Below, one piece after another: positions 26,544 to 36,752 of a stretch of 64,000 nt of DNA (position 1 is the stretch's first letter; each line of letters opens with the position of its first letter). The DNA is from Sesbania bispinosa (taxonomy: Eukaryota > Streptophyta > Magnoliopsida > Fabales > Fabaceae). The position numbers were made by a program, and so were the translations under genes. Location: contig QLOH01000999.1 in assembly GCA_026901365.1 (NCBI GenBank), positions 149,649-213,648 of the forward strand, written 5' to 3'. Below the pieces are notes generated by a model. It was given only the letters and a program-made list of their open reading frames with translations. It made no database searches and was not told the DNA's origin.

Positions 26544-27571
26544 AAGTTTCATGACATCAACAAGAGCTACTACTTTTATGCTTTTATGCGTTTTTCTTTG
26601 ACCTTTTAAAAAAATAACGTTTCAATTCAAAATGTGTTATGAAATTGTTGGCATAACAGAGTTACTGTCTTGAAAAGAATGACTAACCAATATAAACAAA
26701 CAAGAAAAATTCAAGAATTAAGTTATGATAGGAAAAAAAATCACTCTATATTGTGATAATATAATAGGATTGAGTTACTCCAACATCATATATAATTATG
26801 ACAATATGGAGCAAACAAAAAATATTCACGAACCCAATCAAATGAGCGTTGAAAACTTTGGATCTTAGACTCAAAATTATAGAAACCAGGAATAAAAACA
26901 TGATTACTAGAGTAAAATAAATATAATTAGCACTATAAAATAGTCGTGAACTATTTTCTTCAACCTCGATACTGACTCGCAAAAGCCTAGGCTAGGTCGA
27001 TGCCTCGTGGACACCAACATGGGGTTTTGTATCTTCTCTTCTCAGTCCTGTCATTCTCCCTCCATCTCTCTCATCTCAATCACCCTCCTCTCCTCTCTAT
27101 CAGTCTCAATCTCAGTGATGTTGTTCTTCTCCATTATTTGAACCATTTCTTTTATATTATTTGCTTTATTTAGCCCTAAATTCTGAACTTCTTAGACGCT
27201 TGTCAGAGTTACCTTCTCCATCAGCCTTTCTCTATTTTAGGTATGTTGTCACTTTCCAATTGTTTCTTTTCTTTATATTTTCAAAGTGAATAAATGAGAC
27301 TCTACATTACAATATAATGAATATAGAATTATTTATTTGCAATTTTTTTATTACCTTTTTGTTTTTCAAAATTGTCCACTTTTAATTAAAAGTGTGTGGA
27401 GTTGTTGGCACTGATTGTGATCGTGATAAAGAAAGATATGTGCTAGTCATCTGGCCAATATAAAGAAACAATAAAATTTTTATCTTAGGTTCTTTTGGAT
27501 ATATTGATCTATAATATTGGGGATTGTGAGTTCGTGAAAATTTATTTGATTTCCTTTTTTGATGTGTTTTG
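26544..27571. repeat. Truncated last monomer of the array
   Basis: About 1028 bp of a long-form unit, ending at GATGTGTTTTG. Other units continue here with TGTCACTCC. The next base starts the TGTAACATCCC terminus of an LTR, and the missing part of the unit is not found on the far side of that element. Confidence 0.92.
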
Positions 27572-29434
27572 TGTAACATCCCATTTTTAGTAACTACTTC
27601 TAATTGCCTTTCAATTGCTTTTAATTGCTTTTAATTTGCTTTAAATTTCTTTTGGCCATGGAGGCTCTTTGATCTTGTAATGTATTTATATTGTTGTATT
27701 ATTGTACTGGACTGGTATTTTCTGAGTTTCAGGTTGATTTGGAATTTGGGAAAATATCCGATTTTTAGGGGAGACTCTGCCGGATTTTCGGTAGGACTAA
27801 TGTGGTTCTAAAATAGCATTTTTGGTAGGCTAAGTTGAAGGAAGAGATTTTTGTTTAAAAAAAAAAGAGGAGGGGTGCCTCAAGTAAAAAGGGCATACAC
27901 CTAATTAGATTCAGCCCACCATTTAATTAAAGCCAACGTACCAGCTGCATAAGGAGCCTCCCAGGCCATGATCTTCATTGCAATTGAATTCACCAATTCA
28001 TTTGAATTGGACGCACCAATCACACCAATTTAGGTGGGGAAGGCCGCGCTACAATACATGCGTTCCTACCACCCAATGTGTGGGCCGCGTGTTTTAAATC
28101 ACGCGAACGCCCCTGTATCGCCATTCCTTACGCTGCTCCATTTTGGGTTCAGCCGCGAGAAGCCCTGTCTCTTTACTCTTTAGATTCCTTGCTTCTTTGT
28201 GCGTTCGACCGTGAGAGAAAATTAGAGGGAGAGAGACCGTGAGGGAGGGAGAGGGCTACTGAAGGTGTTCCATCTCTAGGGATTGTCTTCCACATCCCCT
28301 TCACCATCTCCTTCCCTATTGTTCCTCTTGGGTGAGTATAACTCACACACCTCCCTATCACTTTGTTTTCCCTCTCTTTGATCCCTTTTTCCTCTAATCC
28401 TCTTCACTTTGATTTTCAATTGTTGGTTTATTGTTGAATTGATTATTGTAACTAATTATTGTGGCTTAATAGCTTGTATGGGAAACCCTAGGGTAGTGGA
28501 TTTTTGGGGATTTTGGGGGTTTTGGTGGAATAATTGATAGTTGGAATTGTGTGATTTATTGGAATGTTTATGTTGATTTATTTCAAATTATTGAGTATGT
28601 ATGAGTTGGTTGTGATTGGAAAAGTTGGAGAAAATGATTGTGGTTGAACCCTACACTTGTATTTTTAAGCTTTGGCTTCGGCCCCAAGTTCTTTTTAATT
28701 AATTAAGATTGGACTCCGATCCCCAGTTAATTTGGACTTCGGTCCCCAGTTAAAACACGAGTTTTGGCCCCCAGTTAATTGGCGGTGATATGCCCAAGGG
28801 AGACGTTCCTTGTAGTCTGAGCTCAGGTCTAGCCCCAGTTAGTGATAAGATCCCGCCTGCCGGGTAAAGCAGAATGTTCAAGTTCTTATTTATGTTATGA
28901 TGACGTGTCATGAGTAGTGTTCTCTTAAATTGGTGCATTCATTTTATACTCCTCCCCACACTGCATACTGCATAGTTATATTCACTGAGGCAATTGTCTC
29001 ACCACACGTTTCGTGGATTATTTTAGATGCGCAGGTACCTCCCCGCCCGGGAAAGTGATTTAGAAGATTAGCTGCAGAATTCTAATTGTGGATGTATTTT
29101 GATGTGGGTTTAGGGAGTATATGTGCTTGATGATTTATCGCATTTTATGAGATTGTATTTTGGGAGGATACAATTGTACATGTGGTATCCTTGTAGTATT
29201 AGGACACATGTATGAGGCTATCCCCAGCCAGTTCTTGTATTTAACTTCTTTTGGATTTCTAATCTCATGACCAGGCTTGTATTTATGATTTGGAGATTTT
29301 TAATTTGTATTATTTAAGCAATCGTTGGTAACTTAAATAGTACTTGATATTCAAATGGCGCGAAATAATTTCAGGAATTTGAGGATTAGTTTTCCAACAG
29401 GCTAAATCCTTGAATTAGAAATTAGGACGTTACA
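27572..29434 (+). repeat. 5' LTR of the gypsy element
   Basis: 1863 bp, starting TGTAACATCCC and ending AGGACGTTACA, repeated at 36753-38615. By eye roughly a dozen or so substitutions separate the pair, plus many one-base length changes in homopolymers. It contains the perfect 15-nt dyad GTGAGTATAACTCAC at 28332-28346 and the block GACGTTCCTTGTAGTCTGAG near 28802; both also occur in the nested solo LTR. Confidence 0.95.
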
Positions 29435-29437
29435 TTT

Positions 29438-29449
29438 TGGTATCAGAGC
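29438..29449 (+). other. Primer binding site, initiator tRNA-Met
   Basis: TGGTATCAGAGC begins three bases after the LTR end and is complementary to the 3' end of plant initiator methionine tRNA. It primes minus-strand DNA synthesis. Confidence 0.93.
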
Positions 29450-29566
29450 GATTCCATCCAGATGGACTGTGGCTTTATGTTCCTGAAGTTTGTTATTATT
29501 CTTTTATACATTATTATGTGAATTGAGAGATTGATCACCTCGATGTTTGCTTAATGATGTGTAGAG

Positions 29567-32226
29567 TGTAACATCCCAAAATTTAAGGATCTAGAATTAG
29601 AATTTAAAATACTTTTTATTTATTTAATGTAAGTAATTAATAGGATTAATAATAAGATTAGTATAATTTTAATAATAATAGCAATTATTAATAACATAGT
29701 ATTAATGATAATCCCAAATTTATTAGTATTAATATTATTATTCATAATAATAATAGTATTAGTATTAATATTATTGTTATTAGTATTAATATTATTAGTA
29801 TTGTTATTAATAGTATTATTAGGATTATTAAGTGTTATTAGTATTATTATTAGTAATTAGGTTATTATTATTATTATTAGATTAGATTAGAATTGGGGTT
29901 TAGGGTTTGAAATTGGGGAAAAGAAGAGAAAGGAAGAGAAGGAGAAATGGGAGGGGGCGGCGGCTAGGGAGAAGAGGAAGGAGAAGGGGAGATCGGGAGA
30001 GGGGGAGGAAGAAAGAAAGAGAGAGAGATCGAGAGAGGAGGAGGGGTCGCGGTTCGACGGCGGCCGGAGCTGTTCGCGCGGCCAAGGGGACGACGGCGTG
30101 CGGCTGTGACTTCACGGTGATGGCTCGAACGGCAGACGCGGTGGTTCTTCACGGAGGAGGCGCGAGCTCGTGCGTGGAGAAGGAGATGGTTCGACTTCGA
30201 CGGCGGCCGCGACGGAGAGGAGAGGACGCGACAGCAGAACGGCGGCGCGCTACACGTCGGCGCCCGCGACTGTGCACGACGGAGACAACGGCGAATGGCG
30301 GCGCGCGTAGCGGCCCTCACAGCAGGGAGGTGACTGGATGAAAAGGGAAGGAAACTTGACTCCGTTTCTAGTGGTGACTGCGGAGGAGAAGCGGACCAGC
30401 GGTGTTCCGCCATCGACGGCAGCACAATGGCGGTCTCTCGGAGGGCATGAATGGTGCAGACGGCGGCCATCTTGGCCGCAGCTAGAAAGTGGTGAGTGAA
30501 GCTCACTACATCTTGTGCGTTTCCATATTGTTTCCCACTGTTCTAATTCCTTTCTTTTAGCATGTGTATGTTGTTTTATTGTTGGGGATTACTATTAGTT
30601 GGATTAAGCTCAAACACTAGGTTGTTATGATTTGGGGTTTTGGGTTTCCGTGAGAATTGGTTGCTATTGAGTGCATTTTGTGATAATTCTATGTTTTCCT
30701 TGAAGTTTCGGTGGTGCCGTGGTGGTGGCTGAGGAATGGAGAGACAAACTTGCTTTGGTTCACGGGATTGGATGTGAGTATAACTCACACACCCACTCTC
30801 ATCCTTGTTTGAATCTCTTGAATGAACCCTGAACCTTTATTCCCTTCCTTTAGTCATGCATGTCCATGAATGATTGTTGATGTTCTATGCTTGATTTTGA
30901 AATGAGTATTTTGATTAGAGGTATGGGTTAGAGCTTGTATGTTAGGGCTTCACCCATTTACCTATATTATTGTCTTATAGCCTATGATTTAGGCTTGAGG
31001 AACATGCTAATGTTGATTGGGTTATAAGAATTGCATGATGGAGTTTTATGATGACTATGAGATGTGTTATTTGTAATCTCTATGCATTGCATTCAGGCCC
31101 TTGGCCCAGTTAATTGGAAAATGAATTTGAGTTTCGGCTCCCAGTTTAAAGTGAATTTGAGCTTCGGCTCCCAGTAAAGAAAAAATGGCTTCGGCCCAAG
31201 TTAATTTTAAGTGAAAAGATTATTTTCAGAAATTGATTTAAGACTTGGGTGATTAGTGCCCAGTGATTTAAGGGGTGATTAGTGCCCAGTGGTGGTGATT
31301 AGTGCTCAAGGAAGACGTTCCTTGTAGTCTGAGCTCAGGTCTAGCCACACAGTTATTTCAGATTTAAGTGATAAGAACCCGACGACTGGGTTATGCCGCT
31401 CATATGCATTCATTCAAATTTATGTGCAAGGCAGCCTATTCGAGAATTGAAGTGTCTGAATTATGATGTTGCGATTATTTGCTAAGCCCATTAATTTAAG
31501 ATATAAAGTAAGTGACTAGAATTTTGTAAGTGTTCTTTAATGAACTGTGTTGGATGTTGCATTGCATTTGTGTGATTCCCCACACTGTCATCTGCATGTT
31601 TTGTTCACTGGGACCGTAGTCTCACCCCACGTTACGGGGAATTACCTTCAGTTGTGCAGGATAGGGTTCTATGACATCGAAAGAGGAGATTAAGTTCTAT
31701 GGTGGATCCTTATGCCCCTCATGCTGCCTATAGTCTTGAATGTTTAAGCCTAATCAAGTTATGTAACGATTATGATTTGTGAATGTATGTATATGTATTT
31801 AAATCATTGGATTGTATTATTTGAAGAGAAGGGTGTACATGTTTGGTTTGGCCATGGAGGCCCATTTTGCTATAGATTTGGATTAGTTATTGTAGCTTAT
31901 AAATTGTACTGGTGGTTTTGCTGGTTTTCAGGTGAAGCTGAAAATTTGGAAATGTCCAGTTTATAGGGGAAACTCTGCCGGAATTCCGGTAGGAGTTTTG
32001 GAGAACCATGACACCCTGTGTCTAGGTTCTTTTCCCTTAGTTTTGAATACAATGTTTTATGTTTTAATGTAGAGTGAAATGTAGTGAAGGCTTAAGTAAG
32101 CATTGGACTACCTAAGCGATTGTTTGATTTGTTAACGATATTGAAATGGCACTAAATAATTTCAGAAATTCGGGAATAGTGTTTCCAACGAACATTAATC
32201 TTGGATTTAGAAATTAGGACATTACA
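29567..32226 (+). mobile_element. Solo LTR of a related gypsy family, nested in the 5' leader
   Basis: A 2660-bp unit starts TGTAACATCCCA and ends GGACATTACA. It is flanked by the perfect 5-bp target duplication TAGAG (29562-29566 and 32227-32231), and there is no internal region. It shares with the host LTR the dyad GTGAGTATAACTCAC (30774-30788), the block GACGTTCCTTGTAGTCTGAG (near 31314) and an ACTCTGCCGG block (near 31972), but it is longer and otherwise different. It carries ATT/ATA-rich simple sequence at 29640-29880 and a purine- and GC-rich segment at 29920-30330. The open frames there (for example plus-strand 29907-30341) are compositional and I reject them as genes. Confidence 0.93.
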
Positions 32227-32234
32227 TAGAGGAT

Positions 32235-33257
32235 ATGGCAGGCGGCAGGAGAGGTCGTCCGAGGACCAATCCCTCATCTTCTTCCTCTCGAGGAACTTCC
32301 CCTGACCCTGTGGCTACAGCTCTACAGATGCTCACTCAGATGATGGGAGAGCAAATGCAGTCCAACCGCCAGCAAGCCGAGGCAGCCCGGGAGCAGGCTG
32401 CTGCTAACGCGGCTGTTTTGCAAGAGCTTGTCCGAAGACCATCGGGGACATCTACCCCTGTTGTGGTGGACCCGTTTGTCCAAGGATTAGCCGAGTTCCG
32501 GAAACATACACCTCCTCAGTTCAACGGGGTGTATGATCCGGATGTGGCGGCAAACTGGCTCCGCGATCTTAACAGAATCTTTGAAGTAATGAAGTGCCTT
32601 GATGAGTCTAAGGTGGGGTTCGCGGTCTACATGCTTCGAGGGGAAGCGAAGGATTGGTGGAAGACGGCAAGTTTAAGGGCTGATGTTGCTGACACCCCGA
32701 TTACCTGGGGGACATTCCAGACTCTATTTTTAGAGAAGTACTTTTCGGCGACGGTGCGGCGGCAGAAGGAAACTGAGTTCCTTCAACTCAAGCAGGGGAA
32801 CATGACTGTAGGCCAGTATGTGGCCAAGTTTGAAGAGCTGTCCAAGTATTCAAAGTACCTGCAGACAATTCCAGATGAGGAGTGGAGGTGTGCACAATTT
32901 GAGGGAGGTTTGAGGCCCGAGTTGCAGGATCGGGTCGGGACACTTGAGATCAGGGACTTCCCTACCCTAGTTAGCAAGTGCTACATTGCTGAGAAGAACC
33001 AGAAGAATGTTGCATCGCCTTCACAGCCTGACAACAAGGGTAAAAGGAAGTTGGAGGATCCCATCCCTGGCAAGGGCTCTAGGCCCAAATGGCATGGCAC
33101 CGCTCCTCCGACCACTCGACCCGCTTTAGGGCAAGGGGGAGTACCCACCTGCCCTAAACGTGGGAAGGGACACCGGGGCCAATGCTTATTTGGCCAGAGT
33201 CTTTGTTTCTTCTGCAAGGAACCAGGTCACTTGAAGCAAGACTGCCCCAAAAGGTAG
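32235..33257 (+). pseudogene. gag of the gypsy element (capsid/nucleocapsid), truncated by a stop
   Basis: A 340-codon frame encodes a retrotransposon Gag. Residues 1-60 are low-complexity, basic then Gln/Ala-rich. Residues about 90-260 match the retrotransposon gag domain (PPQFNGVYDP, then WLRDLNRIFE, MLRGEAKDWW and FLEKYF). The C-terminus has a CCHC zinc knuckle, CFFCKEPGHLKQDC (C-x2-C-x4-H-x4-C). An upstream second knuckle, CPKRGKGHRGQC, has Arg where a metal-binding Cys is expected. Gag would form the particle and bind the RNA. The ATG is 3 bp after the TAGAG duplication of the nested solo LTR. The TAG at 33255 interrupts the frame: similarity to the usual gag-protease linker continues beyond it until a frame change near 33335. 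Confidence 0.9.
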
Positions 33258-33339
33258 AGCCTTCCAAAACCCCAAGCTACAGGGAGAGTCTTCACCCTCA
33301 GTGGGGAAGTGGCAGCTTCTGTGGATAATCTCATGAGGT

Positions 33340-33733
33340 ATGTGCACCCTAGGAGATAAGACCTTAATTGTATTGTTTGATTCGGGGGAAACCCATTCTT
33401 TCATTTCTTATGATTGTGTGGAGCGGTTAAACCTACATGCAGTTCCTTTACCTTACGATCTAAATGTGATAACCCCTGCCAAGGAGGCGATTCCCACTTC
33501 CCTTGTGTGTTCTAAATGCCCCATTGTTGTACAAGGGAAGGCCTTCGAGGTTGACCTGATTTGTTTGCCATTGAGGGGCTTAGATATTATTCTTGGTATG
33601 AATTGGTTATCCCAGAACCAAGTTATGCTTGATTGCTTCAATAAGAAAATTGTCTTCCCAGTTCTCCCTCCTCTTCCGGGGGAGAAGCCACTTGTGCTCC
33701 TGTCCAGTACCACCCAAGTGTCCAAGTGCCTAA
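33340..33733 (+). pseudogene. Aspartic protease segment of pol
   Basis: The frame reads VLFDSGETHSFIS, the active-site region of a retropepsin. The catalytic DSG is intact but is followed by Glu, where small residues are usual in this family. GLDIILGMNWL downstream is the typical second half of the protease. The frame changes once before it (near 33335, relative to gag) and again at 33740-33790. Its normal role is cleavage of the polyprotein; here it is not joined to the other domains. Confidence 0.88.
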
Positions 33734-35294
33734 GTGACGGGAGTAAGTTGTTTTATTTTATTACTTTCCTCAACTTTAGACTCCAGTGTTGACTTGAGCA
33801 ACGTAGCCACGGTTAGGGAGTTTCAAGATGTATTCCCTAGTGAAGTAACTACCTTACCTCCGGACCGAGAGATAGAGTTTACAATCGACTTGGCACCGGG
33901 CACGGGGCCCATTTCCAAGGCACCCTATAGGATGTCCCCGCTAGAGCTTAGTGAGCTTAAGACCCAATTAGAAGACCTTATAGCTAAGAGGTTCATTAGG
34001 CCTAGCGTGTCACCCTGGGGAGCACCAGTGCTCTTAGTCAAGAAGAAGAATGGGAGTATGAGGTTGTGTGTGGATTATAGGTAGTTGAACAAAGTCACAA
34101 TTAAGAATAAGTACCCCTTGCCTAGGATAGATGACCTTCTAGATCAACTTAGGGGGGCGTCAGTCTTCTCTAAAATAGACTTGAGGTCTGGGTATCACCA
34201 GATCAAGATTAGAGGGGAGGATATACCTAAGACTGCCTTTAGGACCAGATATGGGCATTATGAGTATTTGGTGATTCCTTTTAGCTTAACCAATGCTCCC
34301 ACCGTATTCATGGACTACATGAATCAGATTTTTCGGCCCTACCTTGATCAGTTGTCGTCGTCTTCATTGATGACATTTTGATCTACTCCTAGAGTCTAGA
34401 GGAGCATGAGCAGCACCTTAGGGTGGTCCTAGGAATCTTAAGAGAGAAGAAGTTGTTTGCCAACCCAGAGAAATGTGAGTTTTGGATGGACAGGGTCCAT
34501 TTCCTAGGGCATGTGATTTCTAAAGAGGGTGTGTCAGTTGACCCTAGCAAAGTAGAAGCTGTCCTTGAATGGGAAAGGCCTAAGACCATCACGGAAATTA
34601 GGAGTTTCCTAGGATTGGCCGGCTACTACCGGAGATTTATTAAGCAATTCTCCCAGCTAGCCTTACCCCTCACTAGATTGAATCGAAAGGGTCATGCCTT
34701 TGTGTGGGATGAGAAGTGTGAGCAGAGCTTCCTCGAGCTCAAGGAGAGGTTGACCACCGCCTCGGTACTTGTGCTACCGGAATTGTCTAAGACTTTTGAG
34801 GTGTATAGTGATGCCTCGGGGAGAGGGCTAGGTTGTGTGTTGATGCAAGAGAAGAAGTGGTGGCCTACGCCTCTAGGCAATTGAGGCCCCACGAGGAGAA
34901 CTACCCTACCCATGACTTAGAGTTGGCCGCAGTGGTATTTGCCCTCAAGATTTGGAGGCATTACCTGTACGGCGTGAGGTTTGAGGTCTTTAGTGATCAT
35001 AAGAGTTTGAAGTACCTCTTTGATAAAAAAGAGCTCAACATGAGGCAGAGGAGGTGGATGGAGTTCCTTAAGGATTATGACTTCGAGTTGCGTTACCACC
35101 TGGGCAAGGCCAATGTAGTGGCTGACGCTCTCAGTAGGAAGTCCCTCCATGTATCCTCCATGATGGTGCATGAGATGGGATTGTTGGAAGAGTTTTGGAA
35201 CTTAAGACTTATTGTTGAGGTCGGAGAGACTAGCCTAAGGCTTTATAGGTTAGAGGTCACCAGTGAGCTTAGAACCCTGATTAAGGAGGCCTAG
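33734..35294 (+). pseudogene. Reverse transcriptase and RNase H segment of pol, broken
   Basis: Ty3/gypsy reverse transcriptase is recognised by FQDVFPSE, APYRMSPLEL, SPWGAPVLLVKKKNG, FSKIDLRSGYHQI and the catalytic FIDD at about 34362. FLGLAGYYRRFI follows in the connection region. RNase H begins at VYSDASGRGLG and continues through the LELAAVVFAL and VFSDHKSLKYL motifs to ADALSRK, retaining its acidic residues. Breaks are a TAG at 34082, a one-base frame change near 34353 just before the catalytic motif, a TAG at 34390, a frame change near 34848 inside RNase H, and a TAG at 35292. No active enzyme could be translated from this copy. Confidence 0.92.
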
Positions 35295-36681
35295 AGTGCG
35301 GACTCGGACCTCCAAGCTAGGAGAGGGCAGAAAGGGTTTACCGAGTCGGGGGATGGGATGATACTCTTCCAAGGGAGAGTCTGTGTTCCTAAGGGGGGGG
35401 TAGTCTCCGACAACAGATTTTAGAGGAGGCCCACAAGGGCAAGCTCTCCGTACATCCTGGTAATACCAAGATGTATCGGGACTTGAAGAGGATGTTTTGG
35501 TGGGATGGCATGAAGGGGGAAATAGCAGAGTATGTTTCTAGGTGTCTAGTGTGTCAACAGGTTAAGATAGAGCACTAGAAGCCAATAGGAACCCTTATGC
35601 CTTTAGAGATCCCCCGAGTGGAAATGAGAGAGTATAGCTATGGATTTCGTGGTAGGTTTGCCATGGGTCCAAGCTGATTTTGATGCCATCTGGGTCATTG
35701 TGGATCGGCTGACTAAGTCGGCCCACTTCCTACCAATTAGAAACACCTATTCCCTGAGAAAGTTAGCAGACCTGTATGTCAAGGAGATTGTTAAGCTCCA
35801 CGGCATCCCCTCTAGCATCATTTCAGATAGGGACCCTAGATACACCTCTAGGTTTTGGAATGCGCTACATCAGGCCTTCGGGACTAAACTTAGGTTTAGT
35901 ACCGCTTACCATCCTCAGACTGCCGGCCAAGTCTGAGAGGACCATCCAGACCTTAGAGGATATGTTGAGAGCTTGTGTGCTAGAGGAGTCGGGTAGTTGG
36001 GATAGATACCTGCCTCTCATAGAGTTTGCCTACAACAACAGCTTCCATAGCAATATAGGCATGACTCCGTATGAGGCTCTGTATGGTAAGAAGTGCAAGT
36101 CCCCCTTATGTTGGTATGAGGTGGGTGAGAGGACTTTGTTGGGTTCGGAGTTGGTACAGGAGACCTCAGATAAGATTAGAGTCATTAGGGAAAAGCTTGT
36201 AACGGCCCAAAGCCGACAAAAGAGCTATGCTGACAAGAGGAGGAGGGATTTAGAGTTTGAGGAAGGGGATCATGTGTTTCTTAAGGTAACTCCTGTCACA
36301 GGCATTGGGCGAGCCATCAAAGCCAAGAAACTCAACCCCACATTCTTAGGCCCATTTCAAATCCTGCAGAGGGTTGGCCCTCTTGCTTACAGGATAGCAT
36401 TACCTCCCCACCTGTCACGAGTACATGATGTGTTCCATGTTTCCCAACTGAGAAAATATGTCCATGACACTTCACATATCATAAGCTTCGAATCGGTACA
36501 ATTAAGGGAAGATCTCACCATTCCCACTAGGCCGGCACAAATTTTGGACAGAAGTGTCAAGACCCTGAGGAATAAGGCAATCCCTCTAGTGAAGGTGTTT
36601 TGGGAAGGTCAGACACCTGAGGAGGCGACTTGGGAGAAGGAGGATGACCTTCGTTCTCAGTTTCCCGAGTTATTCTGTTGA
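35295..36681 (+). pseudogene. Integrase and chromodomain-like tail of pol, broken
   Basis: The integrase zinc-binding part (HPGNTKMYRDLKRMFWW, then CLVCQQVK) lies near 35454-35565. The catalytic core has Asp in MDFVVGLP (35640), Asp in ISDRDPRYTSRFW (about 35822) and Glu in the segment after HPQTAGQ (about 35940). The C-terminal part runs through the GDHVFLKV and LGPFQIL motifs to HDVFHVSQLRKY. It ends in a chromodomain-like segment with EEATWEKEDDL, which in chromoviruses targets integration to chromatin marks. Breaks are a frame change in the G run at 35393-35400, a TAG at 35576, a frame change in the C run at 35611-35615, a TGA at 35625 and a frame change near 35930. The last frame is then open to the TGA at 36679. 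Confidence 0.92.
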
Positions 36682-36739
36682 GGTATGAGTTGTGTGCGTA
36701 CCTTCTTCTTTAGCTAATTTTGAGGGCAAAATTTTTTTT

Positions 36740-36752
36740 AGGGGGATAGGAT
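36740..36752 (+). other. Polypurine tract of the gypsy element
   Basis: AGGGGGATAGGAT lies immediately before the 3' LTR and would prime plus-strand synthesis. Confidence 0.85.

Larger units (their letters stand above)
1..27571. repeat. Tandem array of ~1.77-1.82 kb monomers, left edge outside window
   Basis: The same unit recurs, marked by the anchor AAGTTTCATGACATCAAC at 1, 1647, 3465, 5233, 7007, 8825, 10592, 12367, 14185, 15954, 17729, 19500, 21271, 22906, 24725 and 26544. Typical spacings are 1767-1775 or 1818-1819 bp; two internally deleted copies are shorter. Each unit holds an AT-rich part, a pyrimidine-rich stretch (CTCC/TCTC runs) and a GC-rich block of three hairpin subrepeats. 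I see no transposase, reverse transcriptase or rRNA similarity. The array is truncated on the left by the window and on the right by a retrotransposon LTR. It reads as a long-monomer satellite or an amplified element of unknown origin. Confidence 0.97.

Noticed and set aside
1141..27000. CRISPR-like regular repeats
   Set aside because: The periodic units are kilobases long with no unique spacers, and the genome is a plant.
28173..28361. 62-codon minus-strand frame, repeated at 37351-37539
   Set aside because: It lies inside both LTRs of the gypsy element, so it is an LTR copy effect and not a gene.
29907..30506. 144-codon plus and 180-codon minus frames near 30 kb
   Set aside because: Low-complexity Arg/Glu or Ser/Leu/Pro-rich products of a purine- and GC-rich stretch inside a solo LTR; both strands open for compositional reasons.
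35776..35930. N-terminal part of the frame that runs to 36681
   Set aside because: This stretch is the wrong frame of the integrase core. The genuine integrase reading in that frame only begins at about 35935 after a frame change.
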